NCBI GenBank assembly: GCA_029560455.1
Contig: JAKQKW010000485.1
Span: 1-29,119 of the forward strand
Direction: 5' to 3'
Length of the DNA: 29,119 nt
Origin: Candidatus Rifleibacteriota bacterium
Lineage (GTDB): Bacteria; Riflebacteria; Ozemobacteria; Ozemobacterales; Ozemobacteraceae
The notes beneath the pieces were generated by a model, which saw only the letters and a list, made by a program, of their open reading frames with translations, did not search any database and was not told the DNA's origin. The position numbers were made by a program, and so were the translations under genes. Positions 8,492-17,125 of the stretch are shown in pieces (positions within the stretch are counted from its first letter, which is position 1; each line of letters begins with the position of its first letter).

Positions 8492-9970
8492 TTGGGTCTT
8501 AAACATCGCCATAACTACGAATCAGTTGTTGGCACTCTGAAGGCTTCAGAAAAGCATTATCTGCCGACCACTCACGCAGGAGCCACAAGTGTTGCCCTTG
8601 TCTACCCAAATCTTTACAGTCTGGGTATGAGTAACCTCGGCTTTCTCACAGTGCATCGCCTCATTGCGTCAGTTCCAGGAATCGGCGTTGAGCGTTTTTT
8701 TCCGGCTCTGGAGCCCGAATCTCCCCTCCCCCCGCCGTTTTATTCCTTTGAGACAGGTCGGCCGCTTGGCGATTTCAATATTCTAATGTTTTCGTTCAGT
8801 TACGAAGGTGATTTTGACAAGATACCCGGCCTCTTCGCCGCACTCGGACTACCGGTAATTGCCGAACAACGCAACCGACATCACCCGCTTCTGATTGCGG
8901 GTGGTGCAGCTGTAGCTTCCAATGCTCCGGCATTGTCGAAAATCTTCGACATTCTTGTGCCAGGAGAAGCCGAGACAACCGTCGTTCCGATATTGAATCA
9001 GCTACAGACCGATGGTTTCGACCCGGCAGTGATGTCGGCAATCAGAGGAGTCTGGGTTCCGGCAATTCAGCCTGATCCACCACAACTCTGCGGGCTGCAC
9101 GACGTCAACCTGCAACCGGCCTGGTCTCACATCGTTTCCAGCAGCAATGCCTTTGGCGGAGCCCACATCATTGAAGTAATGCGCGGTTGCCCGAGAGTCT
9201 GTTCATTTTGCCTTGCCCGCTGCATTTATTCGCCGGTCAGGGCTGTCGATGCAGCAGTTCTCGAAGGTTGGCTGAACCAGCACCCTGACTGCAAAGATCT
9301 GGGGCTTGTAGCACCATCTTTATTCGATCACCCGCAGATCGAAGGGATTTTTGGCATGCTCCTCGAGCGAGGCGTCAGGATTCGCAATTCTTCAGTAAAA
9401 TGGGAGAAACTGACGCCACCAATCATTGAAGCCTTGAGAAAATCCGGCATAAACAGTCTGACCATCGCTCCTGAAACCGGCAGCGAACGCCTGCGCAAGT
9501 CAATGCACAAACCCCTTGATGAAGCACGTTTTCTCGAACGGGTCAGAGAACTGTTCGCCCAGGGTTTTGATCATCTCAAGATGTATTTCGTTGCCTGCCT
9601 GCCCGGTGAAGACCGGGATGATCTCGACGCAACGGTAAGTCTGATCGACAAAGTTGCCAGTCAGGCCCCTGGCACGTCTTCGGTTTCGGCCGCATTTTCA
9701 ATTTTTGTTCCCAAGCGGCACACGCCCTGGGCTGAACTGCAGGCTCCGGGCAGTTACGAAATCAAAAAGACCATGAAATATCTCAAAGAACAACTGAACC
9801 GCCTGCCGGGTTCACTGAAAGTTTCGTTTGAAAGCCCGCAGGAAGCGATGCGTCAGGCCTATCTGTCGCAGGTCGGGCCTGAACTGGCAGATATTTATGC
9901 ACGGGAGGCACAGGAATGTCGCGAAAATCAGTTATTTGCGCGCAATCAATTTTCCGCACTGGAATTCTAA
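8492..9970 (+). CDS. Radical SAM protein with B12-binding-like N-terminal domain
   Basis: This is a radical SAM enzyme of unknown substrate. Residues 30-170 resemble a cobalamin-binding-type Rossmann domain (SVALVYPNLYSLGMSNLG, IAGGAAVASNAPAL, DILVPGEAE), as in the TIGR03960-like uncharacterised radical SAM family. The iron-sulfur motif is RGCPRVCSFC, with C233, C237 and C240 in the CxxxCxxC spacing; the barrel continues through LTIAPETGSERLRKSM and HLKMYFVACLPGE. The 492-residue protein lacks the long C-terminal extension (DUF2344) of some relatives. The start is TTG at 8492, with only a weak AGAGAA upstream. The classical cobalamin His motif (DxHxxG) is not visible, so B12 binding is uncertain. 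The 3' end overlaps the lipoprotein gene by 55 nt, so both are probably on one transcript. Confidence 0.85.
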   Translation: MGLKHRHNYESVVGTLKASEKHYLPTTHAGATSVALVYPNLYSLGMSNLGFLTVHRLIASVPGIGVERFFPALEPESPLPPPFYSFETGRPLGDFNILMFSFSYEGDFDKIPGLFAALGLPVIAEQRNRHHPLLIAGGAAVASNAPALSKIFDILVPGEAETTVVPILNQLQTDGFDPAVMSAIRGVWVPAIQPDPPQLCGLHDVNLQPAWSHIVSSSNAFGGAHIIEVMRGCPRVCSFCLARCIYSPVRAVDAAVLEGWLNQHPDCKDLGLVAPSLFDHPQIEGIFGMLLERGVRIRNSSVKWEKLTPPIIEALRKSGINSLTIAPETGSERLRKSMHKPLDEARFLERVRELFAQGFDHLKMYFVACLPGEDRDDLDATVSLIDKVASQAPGTSSVSAAFSIFVPKRHTPWAELQAPGSYEIKKTMKYLKEQLNRLPGSLKVSFESPQEAMRQAYLSQVGPELADIYAREAQECRENQLFARNQFSALEF

Positions 9971-10956
9971 CCATAATTCTGACAGCAACTCTGCTGCTGT
10001 CGGGATGCTGCAGCAGAAACGCACCCGAACCTGAGAATCCGCCGAAAAGAATCGGTCTGATGATCACACCCCGGGGGTTGAACGACAAAGGCTTCAATGA
10101 TCACGCTCTCGATGGCCTGAAAGAAGCCGAAAAAAAGCACAATATCGAATCGATAATAATCGAACCAGCCACCATGCAGGACCCGGAAGCCTCACTGCGC
10201 TTTTTCGCCGGGCAGAAATTCGACGCCATAATTGCGGTTGGCGTTGCCTTTGTTGACGCTATTCGAAAGATTGCAGCAGAACGGCCAGATATACCTTTTT
10301 TCATCATCGATTCTGATCTCGACGAGAACAATATCAGAGGCATTTCTTTTCGTGAAGAAGAGGGCGCTTATCTATGCGGTTACCTGGCAGCCAGAGTCAG
10401 CAAAACCGGCAAAATCGGCTTTATCGGCGGCGTAAAAATTCCGGTAATTGAACGATTTGCGGTCGGTTATCGCACCGGAGCTACAGACGCAGCCAGTTCG
10501 ACCCAGATTGTCGAAGAATATGTCGCAACTGATTTTTCAGGATTCAATAATCCCGAGGCGGCCGGCAGCATCGCCGACAACCTTTACCGCACAGGCTGCG
10601 ACGTCATTTTCCCGGCGGCCGGAGCTTCAGGGCTCGGAGTCATTTCTTCGGCAGTCAAAGCCAGATCCTATGCGATCGGGGTCGATATGAATCAGGATTC
10701 GCTGGCACCGGGACTGGTATTAACCAGCATGCTGAAAAGAGTTGATCTTGTGGTTGAAACCATAGTCGCCAATATCTGTGCTGGTCGCAAGCCCGATTAT
10801 ATAAGGCGTTCATTCGGACTCGCAGATAACGCGATCGGGTTGACTGATTTTCAGTTAAGTTTTAAAGTTGTTGGCGAAAACCTGATTCAGGAATTGAACG
10901 GGCTACGCCGTGGCATCATCGAAGGCAAAATCAAAACCGGCGTGAAAGAAAACTGA
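9916..10956 (+). CDS. BMP/PnrA-family substrate-binding lipoprotein
   Basis: This is a periplasmic binding lipoprotein of the basic membrane protein (BMP/Med, PnrA-like) family, whose characterised members bind purine nucleosides for ABC uptake. The N-terminus is a lipoprotein signal peptide: basic start, hydrophobic stretch (TGILTIILTATLLLSG) and lipobox LLSGC with the lipidated cysteine at residue 31. The mature part shows GLNDKGFNDHALDGL, FFIIDSDLDENNIRGISF, EEEGAYLCGYLAA, GKIGFIGGVKIPVIERF, and IFPAAGASGLG followed by GVDMNQDS, all typical of the family. The ATG follows GGGAGG with a 7-nt spacer and lies within the radical SAM gene. No ABC ATPase or permease is near, so the transporter is elsewhere or the protein acts as a sensor. 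The substrate is inferred from the family only. Confidence 0.88.
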   Translation: MSRKSVICAQSIFRTGILTIILTATLLLSGCCSRNAPEPENPPKRIGLMITPRGLNDKGFNDHALDGLKEAEKKHNIESIIIEPATMQDPEASLRFFAGQKFDAIIAVGVAFVDAIRKIAAERPDIPFFIIDSDLDENNIRGISFREEEGAYLCGYLAARVSKTGKIGFIGGVKIPVIERFAVGYRTGATDAASSTQIVEEYVATDFSGFNNPEAAGSIADNLYRTGCDVIFPAAGASGLGVISSAVKARSYAIGVDMNQDSLAPGLVLTSMLKRVDLVVETIVANICAGRKPDYIRRSFGLADNAIGLTDFQLSFKVVGENLIQELNGLRRGIIEGKIKTGVKEN

Positions 10957-10959
10957 TAT

Positions 10960-11772
10960 ATGGACAACCGACCAATAGGCATATTCGACTCGGGCGTTGG
11001 CGGACTGACAGTGTTCAAAGAGATACGCGAGCTGATGCCAGCCGAGAACCTGATCTATTTTGGTGATACAGCCAGGGTTCCTTATGGCGGCAAATCGGTG
11101 CAGGTGATTCAGAAGTTCGCTTCAGAAATCGCTCATTTTCTTGAAATGCAGAACGTCAAGATGATCGTGGTTGCCTGCAACACCGTCTCAGCAATCGCAC
11201 TGCACAAACTTAAGTCAGAAACATCGCTGCCGGTAATTGGAGTTATCGACCCCGGAGTCAGGGCCGCAATCAAGGCAGCCGGTGCCGGAACCGTTGGAGT
11301 CATCGGCACCAGAGCAACAATCAATTCAGGAGCCTATCAGGAAAGGCTCAGCCGGCTGCGCAGCAGCATCAAAGTCTTTGCCCGTGCCTGCCCACTGCTG
11401 GTTCCGGTGGTTGAAGAAAACCTGATGAATTCTGAAATCGCCCGACTGACTCTTGAAATGTATCTGGGCGACTTCAAAAAAATCGACATCAGTGCTCTGA
11501 TACTGGCCTGCACCCATTACCCGCTGCTGAAAAATCTCATCAGAGATTTTCTCGGTGAAAAGGTCACTTTGGTTGACTCTGCCTGTGAAACGGCGCAGGA
11601 AGTAAAAGAAATGCTGGTTGCCCGACGTATCTCGACCGAAGAAACAAAACGGGGCAAGGAAGAGTTTTTTGTCACCGACAGCCCCGAGAGCTTTGCTGCC
11701 ATTGCCGCTGATTTTCTCGGCCGGCCTCTTTCGGGAGACTGCATTACCCATTCCTGGCAGAATGATTTTTAG
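10960..11772 (+). CDS. murI: Glutamate racemase MurI
   Basis: MurI converts L-glutamate to D-glutamate, the substrate of MurD encoded earlier in this window. The 270-aa protein has the N-terminal IGIFDSGVGGLTV with D10 and S11, PYGGKS around residue 41, and the two catalytic cysteines in ACNTVSA (C73) and ACTHYPLL (C184), matching the two-base racemase mechanism. IDPGVRAA and GVIGTRATINSGAY are also family-typical. It starts 3 nt after the lipoprotein stop, with only a weak GAAAGAA upstream, so it probably relies on coupling. The length and both active-site cysteines indicate an intact enzyme. Confidence 0.95.
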   Translation: MDNRPIGIFDSGVGGLTVFKEIRELMPAENLIYFGDTARVPYGGKSVQVIQKFASEIAHFLEMQNVKMIVVACNTVSAIALHKLKSETSLPVIGVIDPGVRAAIKAAGAGTVGVIGTRATINSGAYQERLSRLRSSIKVFARACPLLVPVVEENLMNSEIARLTLEMYLGDFKKIDISALILACTHYPLLKNLIRDFLGEKVTLVDSACETAQEVKEMLVARRISTEETKRGKEEFFVTDSPESFAAIAADFLGRPLSGDCITHSWQNDF

Positions 11773-11822
11773 CGTCACGCTCTTTTGTTGACTTGACAGC
11801 CACTGTGGTTGAAAATATCAGA

Positions 11823-14177
11823 ATGGAACAGAAAACTTTTCAATGCCCGCGTTGTCGCGAAATGAACTATCCGATGGTGGAATTCTGCCGCCATTGCGGT
11901 GAGTCGCTGCACGGGCAGCCGAAAAACCTCAATCAGACCCTGATGACCAAGTGGATTCATCACCTCATCGACGCCATGTTCTGGATAGTCGACGAATCGG
12001 TGCGCTGGTGGGAAATCGGCAAACTGTCTATTCAGCTCAAAGCCATGAGAAGACGCCGTGCCGTTATTCTGGCTGCCATAGAAGCAGACGAAGCTGCAGG
12101 GCGCGAAATTGTTACCGAACAAAAACAGGCGCTGATAGGTTTGACCGAAGAACAGAACCGCCTGGCCGGCCGCGAAGAATTCTTACGCAGTCGCTGTTGG
12201 GCAATGACGCCGGAATTACTTTTTCTAGGTCTTTTCTGCCTGTTTCTTTACGGTCTGATTGGTCTGAACCCCGGCAGAACCTTTTTGCCACGCAAAGTAT
12301 CTGAACCAGGCATTTTCAGCGGCCAGGTCAGCCGTGTCAGAGACCTGCCTTTTACCGGTCATACTGTTGTAACCTGCGCCAGGTGGTTCAATGACCGACT
12401 TTTTATTGGCGGCGACGGCGGCCTGACGTCGGTCGATCCTCTTACCGGAACAGCTTCGCCCACCTCTGAACTACCGGAAGATTTTTTTGTGCGCGATCTT
12501 GAAATCGACGAAAACCGCATGTTCATTGCCGGCTACCCGGGAATATATGTGCTTGAAAACACAATCCTTAAACCCTATTATCATCAGAACCAACTGCCGG
12601 CGAAGCTGATCAACTCAATTGCCGTTTCAGGCCCTGAGAATCTGCTTATCGGAACCGTCGGGCGCGGGATGCTGCGCGGCAGCAGTGATGCAGCTGTTTT
12701 TGTACTTGGCACACAAAACCGTACGATCAAAGATTTTGGCCGACAGGGCAACGAACTATGGCTTATGCATGAAGACGGAATTCTTACCGGTCGGGCTGAT
12801 AATTTTGAACCTCTCAATCTGCAGGTGCTGGCCGGGCGACATCTGCGCTGTATGGTCACCACCGACAGAAATGTCTTTATCGGCACTGATCAGGGAGTCA
12901 TAGCCGGCTACCGCAATTCACGCAACTGGGTCTGGACAATACTTTCAGCCGGCAAGCCTGGTTACATCAACGACATCGCCGTTTCTGGCGACGTTCTTTT
13001 CGTTGGTTCAGACGAAGGGGTCTTTCGCTTCAACAAGGGGCGCATGGAAAGACTTTCGGCCATTCCATGCCAGGCACTCAGTATCGGTTTCAATTTTCTG
13101 GCGGCCGTTAATGCTGACTCGATCATGCTGTTCTATTTTTCACCGGCACCGGGTGATGCCAATGCCAGACTGTTCGGCCCCATCCCAGAAATCGGAACCT
13201 ATACTCCGTCATTTCCGATGGTGCCGGTATTGCCGGCGGCCAGACTGCAATACGGTCGTCTGCCAGATTTCGGGCTTCTTGAAACTGACGACAAATTGCC
13301 TCTGACAGAGAGCCAGGCCGCTTCAGAATCCTGGGCGCCGGATAAAAAACCATTTGTTGCTCTGCCGGCCGAGCTTCAGAAGCCCATATTCTCTGATACA
13401 GTGCAGTATGGCGGACAATATCTGCTGTCGACAGAGAACCGCGGAGTATGGTCTTATGACGGCAGCAACTGGTCTCAAGTTGAAGGCGTAAGTCAGCTGG
13501 GGGTTGCCAATCTTGTCAAAAACCGGCAGACATGCTATGCCTGGGGCCCAGAAGCCGGCATATTCAAGATCGATAATGGCAGGGGCGTTCAGCTGGCCGG
13601 CCCCGAAAAAACCAGGCAGCTGGTGCATATTTTTGCCGATACCGACGAAACACTGCTGCTGCTCTTTGCTGACGGTTCAATAAAAACTCTGGCCTTCGGC
13701 GAAATACGCGAACTGTTCGGGATTCCGGGTGAATTCAAGGGTGATTTCAACTCGGTCTGGAAAATCGGTGGCCGTTATCTGGTCGTTGTCGACAAGGGTG
13801 TGATGATACATGAATCAGAGCGCCAGTGGAATCTGGTGTTCTTTAAGGGCAACATTGACGCGGCCAGAATTGCGGCTGTTGAGCCCGGTGACCAGGACAA
13901 TCTGTATATAGCTCTGAATGATGGCAGAATTTTTGAATTCAAAAACGAAAAACTCGACTTTATCGGAGTTATAACCGATCAGCCGGTTTCGATGAATTTT
14001 TCAGGGCTGTTGTGGATCGCCACCCGTGAAACCCTGTTCTTTCTTGAAAACAACAGTTTTGTGCCGACGCCATTCAGGTCCAGCGATAGAATTCTCGGGG
14101 CCTTTCCGGTTGCTGACAGCAAAACTGTTCTCGTCTTTACAGGTTCTGGGGTAAAGACACTGGCTGGACGACAATGA
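11823..14177 (+). CDS. Zinc-ribbon, single-TM protein with propeller-like repeats, function unknown
   Basis: I do not recognise this gene. From the ATG at 11823 the product is 784 aa. Residues 8-25 form a zinc ribbon (CPRC, then CRHC; C8, C11, C22, C25). Residues about 74-122 are charged and helical, likely a coiled coil, and residues 130-148 (PELLFLGLFCLFLYGLIG) are a single membrane span. The large remainder, probably outside the membrane, contains repeated beta-rich units such as LFIGGDGGLTSVDP, NLLIGTVGRGMLRG, VFIGTDQGVIAGY and LFVGSDEGVFRFNKG, which look like blades of a two-component-regulator-type or ligand-sensing beta-propeller. No kinase or other enzymatic domain follows. The frame extends to a TTG at 11793, but the ATG starts the zinc ribbon directly. 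It lies 50 nt after murI. A membrane sensor or scaffold is possible; that is inference. Confidence 0.8.
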   Translation: MEQKTFQCPRCREMNYPMVEFCRHCGESLHGQPKNLNQTLMTKWIHHLIDAMFWIVDESVRWWEIGKLSIQLKAMRRRRAVILAAIEADEAAGREIVTEQKQALIGLTEEQNRLAGREEFLRSRCWAMTPELLFLGLFCLFLYGLIGLNPGRTFLPRKVSEPGIFSGQVSRVRDLPFTGHTVVTCARWFNDRLFIGGDGGLTSVDPLTGTASPTSELPEDFFVRDLEIDENRMFIAGYPGIYVLENTILKPYYHQNQLPAKLINSIAVSGPENLLIGTVGRGMLRGSSDAAVFVLGTQNRTIKDFGRQGNELWLMHEDGILTGRADNFEPLNLQVLAGRHLRCMVTTDRNVFIGTDQGVIAGYRNSRNWVWTILSAGKPGYINDIAVSGDVLFVGSDEGVFRFNKGRMERLSAIPCQALSIGFNFLAAVNADSIMLFYFSPAPGDANARLFGPIPEIGTYTPSFPMVPVLPAARLQYGRLPDFGLLETDDKLPLTESQAASESWAPDKKPFVALPAELQKPIFSDTVQYGGQYLLSTENRGVWSYDGSNWSQVEGVSQLGVANLVKNRQTCYAWGPEAGIFKIDNGRGVQLAGPEKTRQLVHIFADTDETLLLLFADGSIKTLAFGEIRELFGIPGEFKGDFNSVWKIGGRYLVVVDKGVMIHESERQWNLVFFKGNIDAARIAAVEPGDQDNLYIALNDGRIFEFKNEKLDFIGVITDQPVSMNFSGLLWIATRETLFFLENNSFVPTPFRSSDRILGAFPVADSKTVLVFTGSGVKTLAGRQ

Positions 14178-14264
14178 ATTAAAAAAGTAAAATTGCTCTT
14201 GTGAAGAGAAAAAGCTGCCGATAATTACAGGGTCTGACCCTCACCCGGAATTACTGAACAACCT

Positions 14265-14615
14265 ATGACCAAGGAATATCTGCCGGTATTTGCTGAAGAA
14301 ATCTTCATCGTCAACCTCTACGGCACCGATGAAGAAATCGAGGAATTCAATGAACTGATGAAAGCGACACAGGTCGAAAAAAACCTGATGTCGATGGCAT
14401 TGATCATTGAAGAAATCAAACGGCGAAACTTTCTTAAAATCAGCTGGCACTGCTGCTGGCGCTGCCAATACTACCAGAACTGCAAGATCAACTGGTATCG
14501 CGGCGAGCGCAACATGGCCATGCGCAACTGCTGCACTTACTGCCAGAACTTCTGGGATTGCCACAAGAAATTCTGCGCCAACAACAAAGTAAGCCAGGAA
14601 ATTCCGGAAATCTGA
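14265..14615 (+). CDS. Small Cys-rich protein with duplicated CC-x2-C-x5-C motif, function unknown
   Basis: I do not recognise this 116-aa protein. Residues 1-58 are acidic and helical with no signal peptide. The C-terminal half carries nine cysteines: CCWRCQYYQNC at 63-73 and CCTYCQNFWDC at 89-99 repeat the pattern CC-x2-C-x5-C exactly 26 residues apart, followed by C104; H62 and H100 flank them. This suggests a duplicated zinc or iron-sulfur binding unit in a cytoplasmic protein. No clear ribosome site precedes the ATG, and 87 bp separate it from the previous gene. It is 23 nt upstream of a predicted outer-membrane protein gene and is likely co-transcribed with it. The conserved-looking cysteine pattern, length and packing with neighbours support a real gene. 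Confidence 0.7.
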   Translation: MTKEYLPVFAEEIFIVNLYGTDEEIEEFNELMKATQVEKNLMSMALIIEEIKRRNFLKISWHCCWRCQYYQNCKINWYRGERNMAMRNCCTYCQNFWDCHKKFCANNKVSQEIPEI

Positions 14616-14638
14616 AACGGGTCGACGTGACGCCGACA

Positions 14639-15400
14639 ATGACAATAAGCACTGAAATCCGCAGTTTTCTCAACAGACTCCTGCTGCCTGCGATGATTGC
14701 AGGCTTTGTCTGTCTTACCAGCCCGACCGGCGCAGCTGGCCTGTCTTTGCAGGGGCCATCAGGTTTTATTCAGGTTCCTTCGCATAAAACTGTCGACGCC
14801 AAAGGCATCGAACTGGCGATGCATAACCGTCTGTATCAGGTGCCCGGAACCAATACCGAAGGCTATCTGACCCACATGGCATTCGCTTTTTCGCCATTTC
14901 GCGACCTGGAACTGGGTCTGCAGAAGGCCGTTGATTCAAGAAACAGCGCACTCGACCCCGATCCGACGTTGAATTTCAAGGTAAGACTGCCGTCAATCGG
15001 CGAAGGTGAGTTCTCTGAGGTCGCCTTTGGGGCCGTTTTTGACACCAACCCCAACAACTATCACACAATGTATTTTTCGATTGGCGGTTTTGGCCTTGGC
15101 TGGAACTTCGGGGGGAATCCCGGCAGCGGCATGGCCAATTTTGGTCGCTACAACCGCGGCAAAAAAGAACCAGAATCACTTTGCCTGCTTATCGGCGCTG
15201 AATTTCCCGGTCGTAAACCTGGTGAACGCGGTTATAAAAGCCAGTATCTTCTCGATTATAATGGCGACGTGGTTTCTGCTGGCTGGCGTTACAGCTCTCA
15301 TCGCGGTTTCTGGTTAGATATCGCAGTTCACAGTCCCAGCAGTTACGACCAATTTTACGATTACCGGCCACTTATCGTCGGTCTGGGTGCCAATTTCTAA
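14639..15400 (+). CDS. Predicted outer-membrane beta-barrel protein, function unknown
   Basis: The product from the ATG at 14639 is 253 aa with a Sec signal peptide: basic start, hydrophobic core (LLLPAMIAGFVCLTSP), and likely cleavage near TGAA at residue 33. The mature part is Gly/aromatic rich with alternating patterns (FSIGGFGLGWNFGGNPGSG, VVSAGWRYSSHRGFWLDIAV) and ends in ANF, a C-terminal Phe as in many outer-membrane barrels recognised by BamA. The opening LQGPSGFIQVPSHKTVDAKG faintly recalls YjbH-like barrel proteins (GLI-x-P-x-A pattern), but I would not name it on that. The frame is open to 14558; GTG at 14627 is another possible start. It sits just after the Cys-rich protein gene. 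Function is unknown. Confidence 0.72.
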   Translation: MTISTEIRSFLNRLLLPAMIAGFVCLTSPTGAAGLSLQGPSGFIQVPSHKTVDAKGIELAMHNRLYQVPGTNTEGYLTHMAFAFSPFRDLELGLQKAVDSRNSALDPDPTLNFKVRLPSIGEGEFSEVAFGAVFDTNPNNYHTMYFSIGGFGLGWNFGGNPGSGMANFGRYNRGKKEPESLCLLIGAEFPGRKPGERGYKSQYLLDYNGDVVSAGWRYSSHRGFWLDIAVHSPSSYDQFYDYRPLIVGLGANF

Positions 15401-15403
15401 AAT

Positions 15404-15433
15404 TTGCGGCCAGCGTCTGAATCCTGATATAAT
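15404..15433 (+). promoter_or_regulatory. Candidate extended -10 promoter for the NAD(P)HX repair gene
   Basis: TATAAT at 15428-15433 is preceded by TGA (extended -10); TTGCGG at 15404-15409 gives an 18-bp spacer with a weak -35. It lies entirely in the 61-bp gap after the barrel gene and would give a leader of about 22 nt carrying the AGGAGG ribosome site of the next gene. Confidence 0.6.
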
Positions 15434-15461
15434 TTGCCATTCCTGACAGGAGGATGGCAAG

Positions 15462-17027
15462 ATGAGGCTTTTTACCGCAGAGGAAATGCGTGCCGCCGAC
15501 CGGCATGCCATTGAAAAAGTAGGCATTCCGGGCACAGTTCTGATGGAAAATGCCGGCATCAAGTCGCTGCTGACTATCGAAAAAATTCTCGGCGGTCTCA
15601 AGGGCAAGAGGTTTACCATAGTCTGTGGCCGCGGCAATAACGGCGGTGACGGTCTGGTAATCGCCCGGCATCTTTTCAACAATGATATTCCCGCCCACGT
15701 TTTCATCACCGCCACCCCTGAAGAGATGACGCCCGACGCCCGCCTCAATTGCGAAATTCTTCTCAAAACCGGGGTTACGCCGGTTTTGCTCAAAGAACCG
15801 CAGGATATCGATCGCCTTAGAATCGCGATGGAATTCTCTGAATGTCTTATCGACTGTCTTTACGGCACCGGTATCAAAGGCGACATTCAGGGGTTTCACG
15901 CTGATGTGATCAGGGCGATGAACGACACCCGCGCTACCCGCATCAGCATCGACCTGCCATCTGGCCTGTGCGCAACCACCGGGAAACTGTCGAACCCATG
16001 TTTCAACGCCAATTACACCGTTACCCTCGGGGTTCCGAAGGTCGGGCTGTTTGTGCTGCCGGGCAAACGGTACGCCGGCGAAATCTGGATCGCCGATATC
16101 GGCCTGCCGGCAATTTCGGCGGCAAGTCCGGGCTCGACACATTTTCTCGTTACTTCGGGTCTGGTATCGGCTCTGCTGCCACAGCGCGATGATTGCATTC
16201 ACAAGGGCGATGCCGGCAAACTGCTGATTATGGCCGGCTCTGAAGAATACCAGGGAGCTGGAGTCATGGCTTCATTTGGCGCTCACCGCGCTGGCACCGG
16301 CATCGTCACCCTGGCTATGCCTGATTGTCTACAGGGCAGACTCAGCTGTCAGGTTCTGCCCGAAACAATTCTGCAGTATCTGCCATCATTTGAAGGCGGC
16401 CTGTCGCTTTCGGCAGAAAAATGCTCAGAACTTGCCGGGCGCTTCAGAACCATTCTCGCTGGCCCCGGCTGGGGGCGCGGCGCCACCCGCGCGACCAGCC
16501 TCGCCAATCTTCTTGAAAGCTGGAATGGTGTGATGGTACTCGATGCTGACGCCCTTAACATGATTGCCGATACCGACCTTCTGGCAAAATCTCAGGCCCG
16601 CATCATCATTACCCCGCATCTTGCCGAAATGGCCAGGCTTTGCCAGACAACGGTTGCCGACGTTGCTGAAAATCAGGTCGAAATCGCCCGCAAATTCGCC
16701 GGCAAAAACCGTGTAACTGTGGTGCTGAAATCGGCAATTACTGTAATTGCCGACCATCGCGGGGTAACTTACATCTGCAGCAGGCCAAACAGCGGCCTGG
16801 CCCGTGGCGGATCGGGAGACCTGCTTTCGGGTATTATTGCCGGTCTGGCCGCAACCGGAATTCCTGAACTGCACGCAGCAATTGCCGGTGTTTTTCTGCT
16901 TGCCGAAGCCGCTGACCTGACACGGTCTGAGCTCGGGGCAGATTCCATGTCGATTTCTGAGGTTGCATCATTTATTCCGAAAGCATTTCGAAGTCTGCGT
17001 GGCGAAAACATCACCGAGTCACGTTGA
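15462..17027 (+). CDS. nnrDE: Bifunctional NAD(P)HX epimerase / ADP-dependent NAD(P)HX dehydratase
   Basis: This enzyme repairs hydrated NADH and NADPH: the N-terminal YjeF_N domain epimerises R- and S-NAD(P)HX, and the C-terminal ribokinase-like domain dehydrates the S form using ADP. The 521 aa are typical of the fused bacterial form. The epimerase half shows LMENAG, CGRGNNGGDGLVIARHL at residues 55-71, and DLPSGL. The dehydratase half shows KGDAGKLLIMAGS, GPGWGRG, LDADALN, TPHLAEMARL and the catalytic region GGSGDLLSGIIAGL starting near residue 449. A strong AGGAGG precedes the ATG. It is preceded by a promoter candidate and appears to head the cluster that follows. Confidence 0.95.
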   Translation: MRLFTAEEMRAADRHAIEKVGIPGTVLMENAGIKSLLTIEKILGGLKGKRFTIVCGRGNNGGDGLVIARHLFNNDIPAHVFITATPEEMTPDARLNCEILLKTGVTPVLLKEPQDIDRLRIAMEFSECLIDCLYGTGIKGDIQGFHADVIRAMNDTRATRISIDLPSGLCATTGKLSNPCFNANYTVTLGVPKVGLFVLPGKRYAGEIWIADIGLPAISAASPGSTHFLVTSGLVSALLPQRDDCIHKGDAGKLLIMAGSEEYQGAGVMASFGAHRAGTGIVTLAMPDCLQGRLSCQVLPETILQYLPSFEGGLSLSAEKCSELAGRFRTILAGPGWGRGATRATSLANLLESWNGVMVLDADALNMIADTDLLAKSQARIIITPHLAEMARLCQTTVADVAENQVEIARKFAGKNRVTVVLKSAITVIADHRGVTYICSRPNSGLARGGSGDLLSGIIAGLAATGIPELHAAIAGVFLLAEAADLTRSELGADSMSISEVASFIPKAFRSLRGENITESR

Positions 17028-17125
17028 TCAGATTTTGCGATGAAAATACCAGAAAACTATGGAATTTTTTCGGGGCACAGTGCATAATTAACACAGCAAA
17101 CAAACCCATAAAGCAGGTATAACAC

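Noticed and set aside
11793..11821. TTGACA and TATCAG 17 bp apart, a promoter-like pair upstream of the zinc-ribbon gene
   Set aside because: Transcription would begin downstream of the best ATG (11823) and the -10 lacks its final T; a start later in the gene would lose the zinc ribbon.
13930..13945. Perfect 16-bp palindrome TTTTTGAATTCAAAAA
   Set aside because: It lies inside coding sequence and is explained by the codons for Phe-Glu-Phe-Lys-Asn; no associated element seen.
14196..14208. Small hairpin CTCTT-gtg-AAGAG after the propeller-like gene as a terminator
   Set aside because: Five-bp stem and no T-run follow it, so termination is not supported.
17035..17088. Promoter candidates before the WalJ-like gene (TTGCGA with TATGGA; CATAAT preceded by TG)
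   Set aside because: Neither pair has a good -35 and -10 at proper spacing, so I do not call a promoter there.
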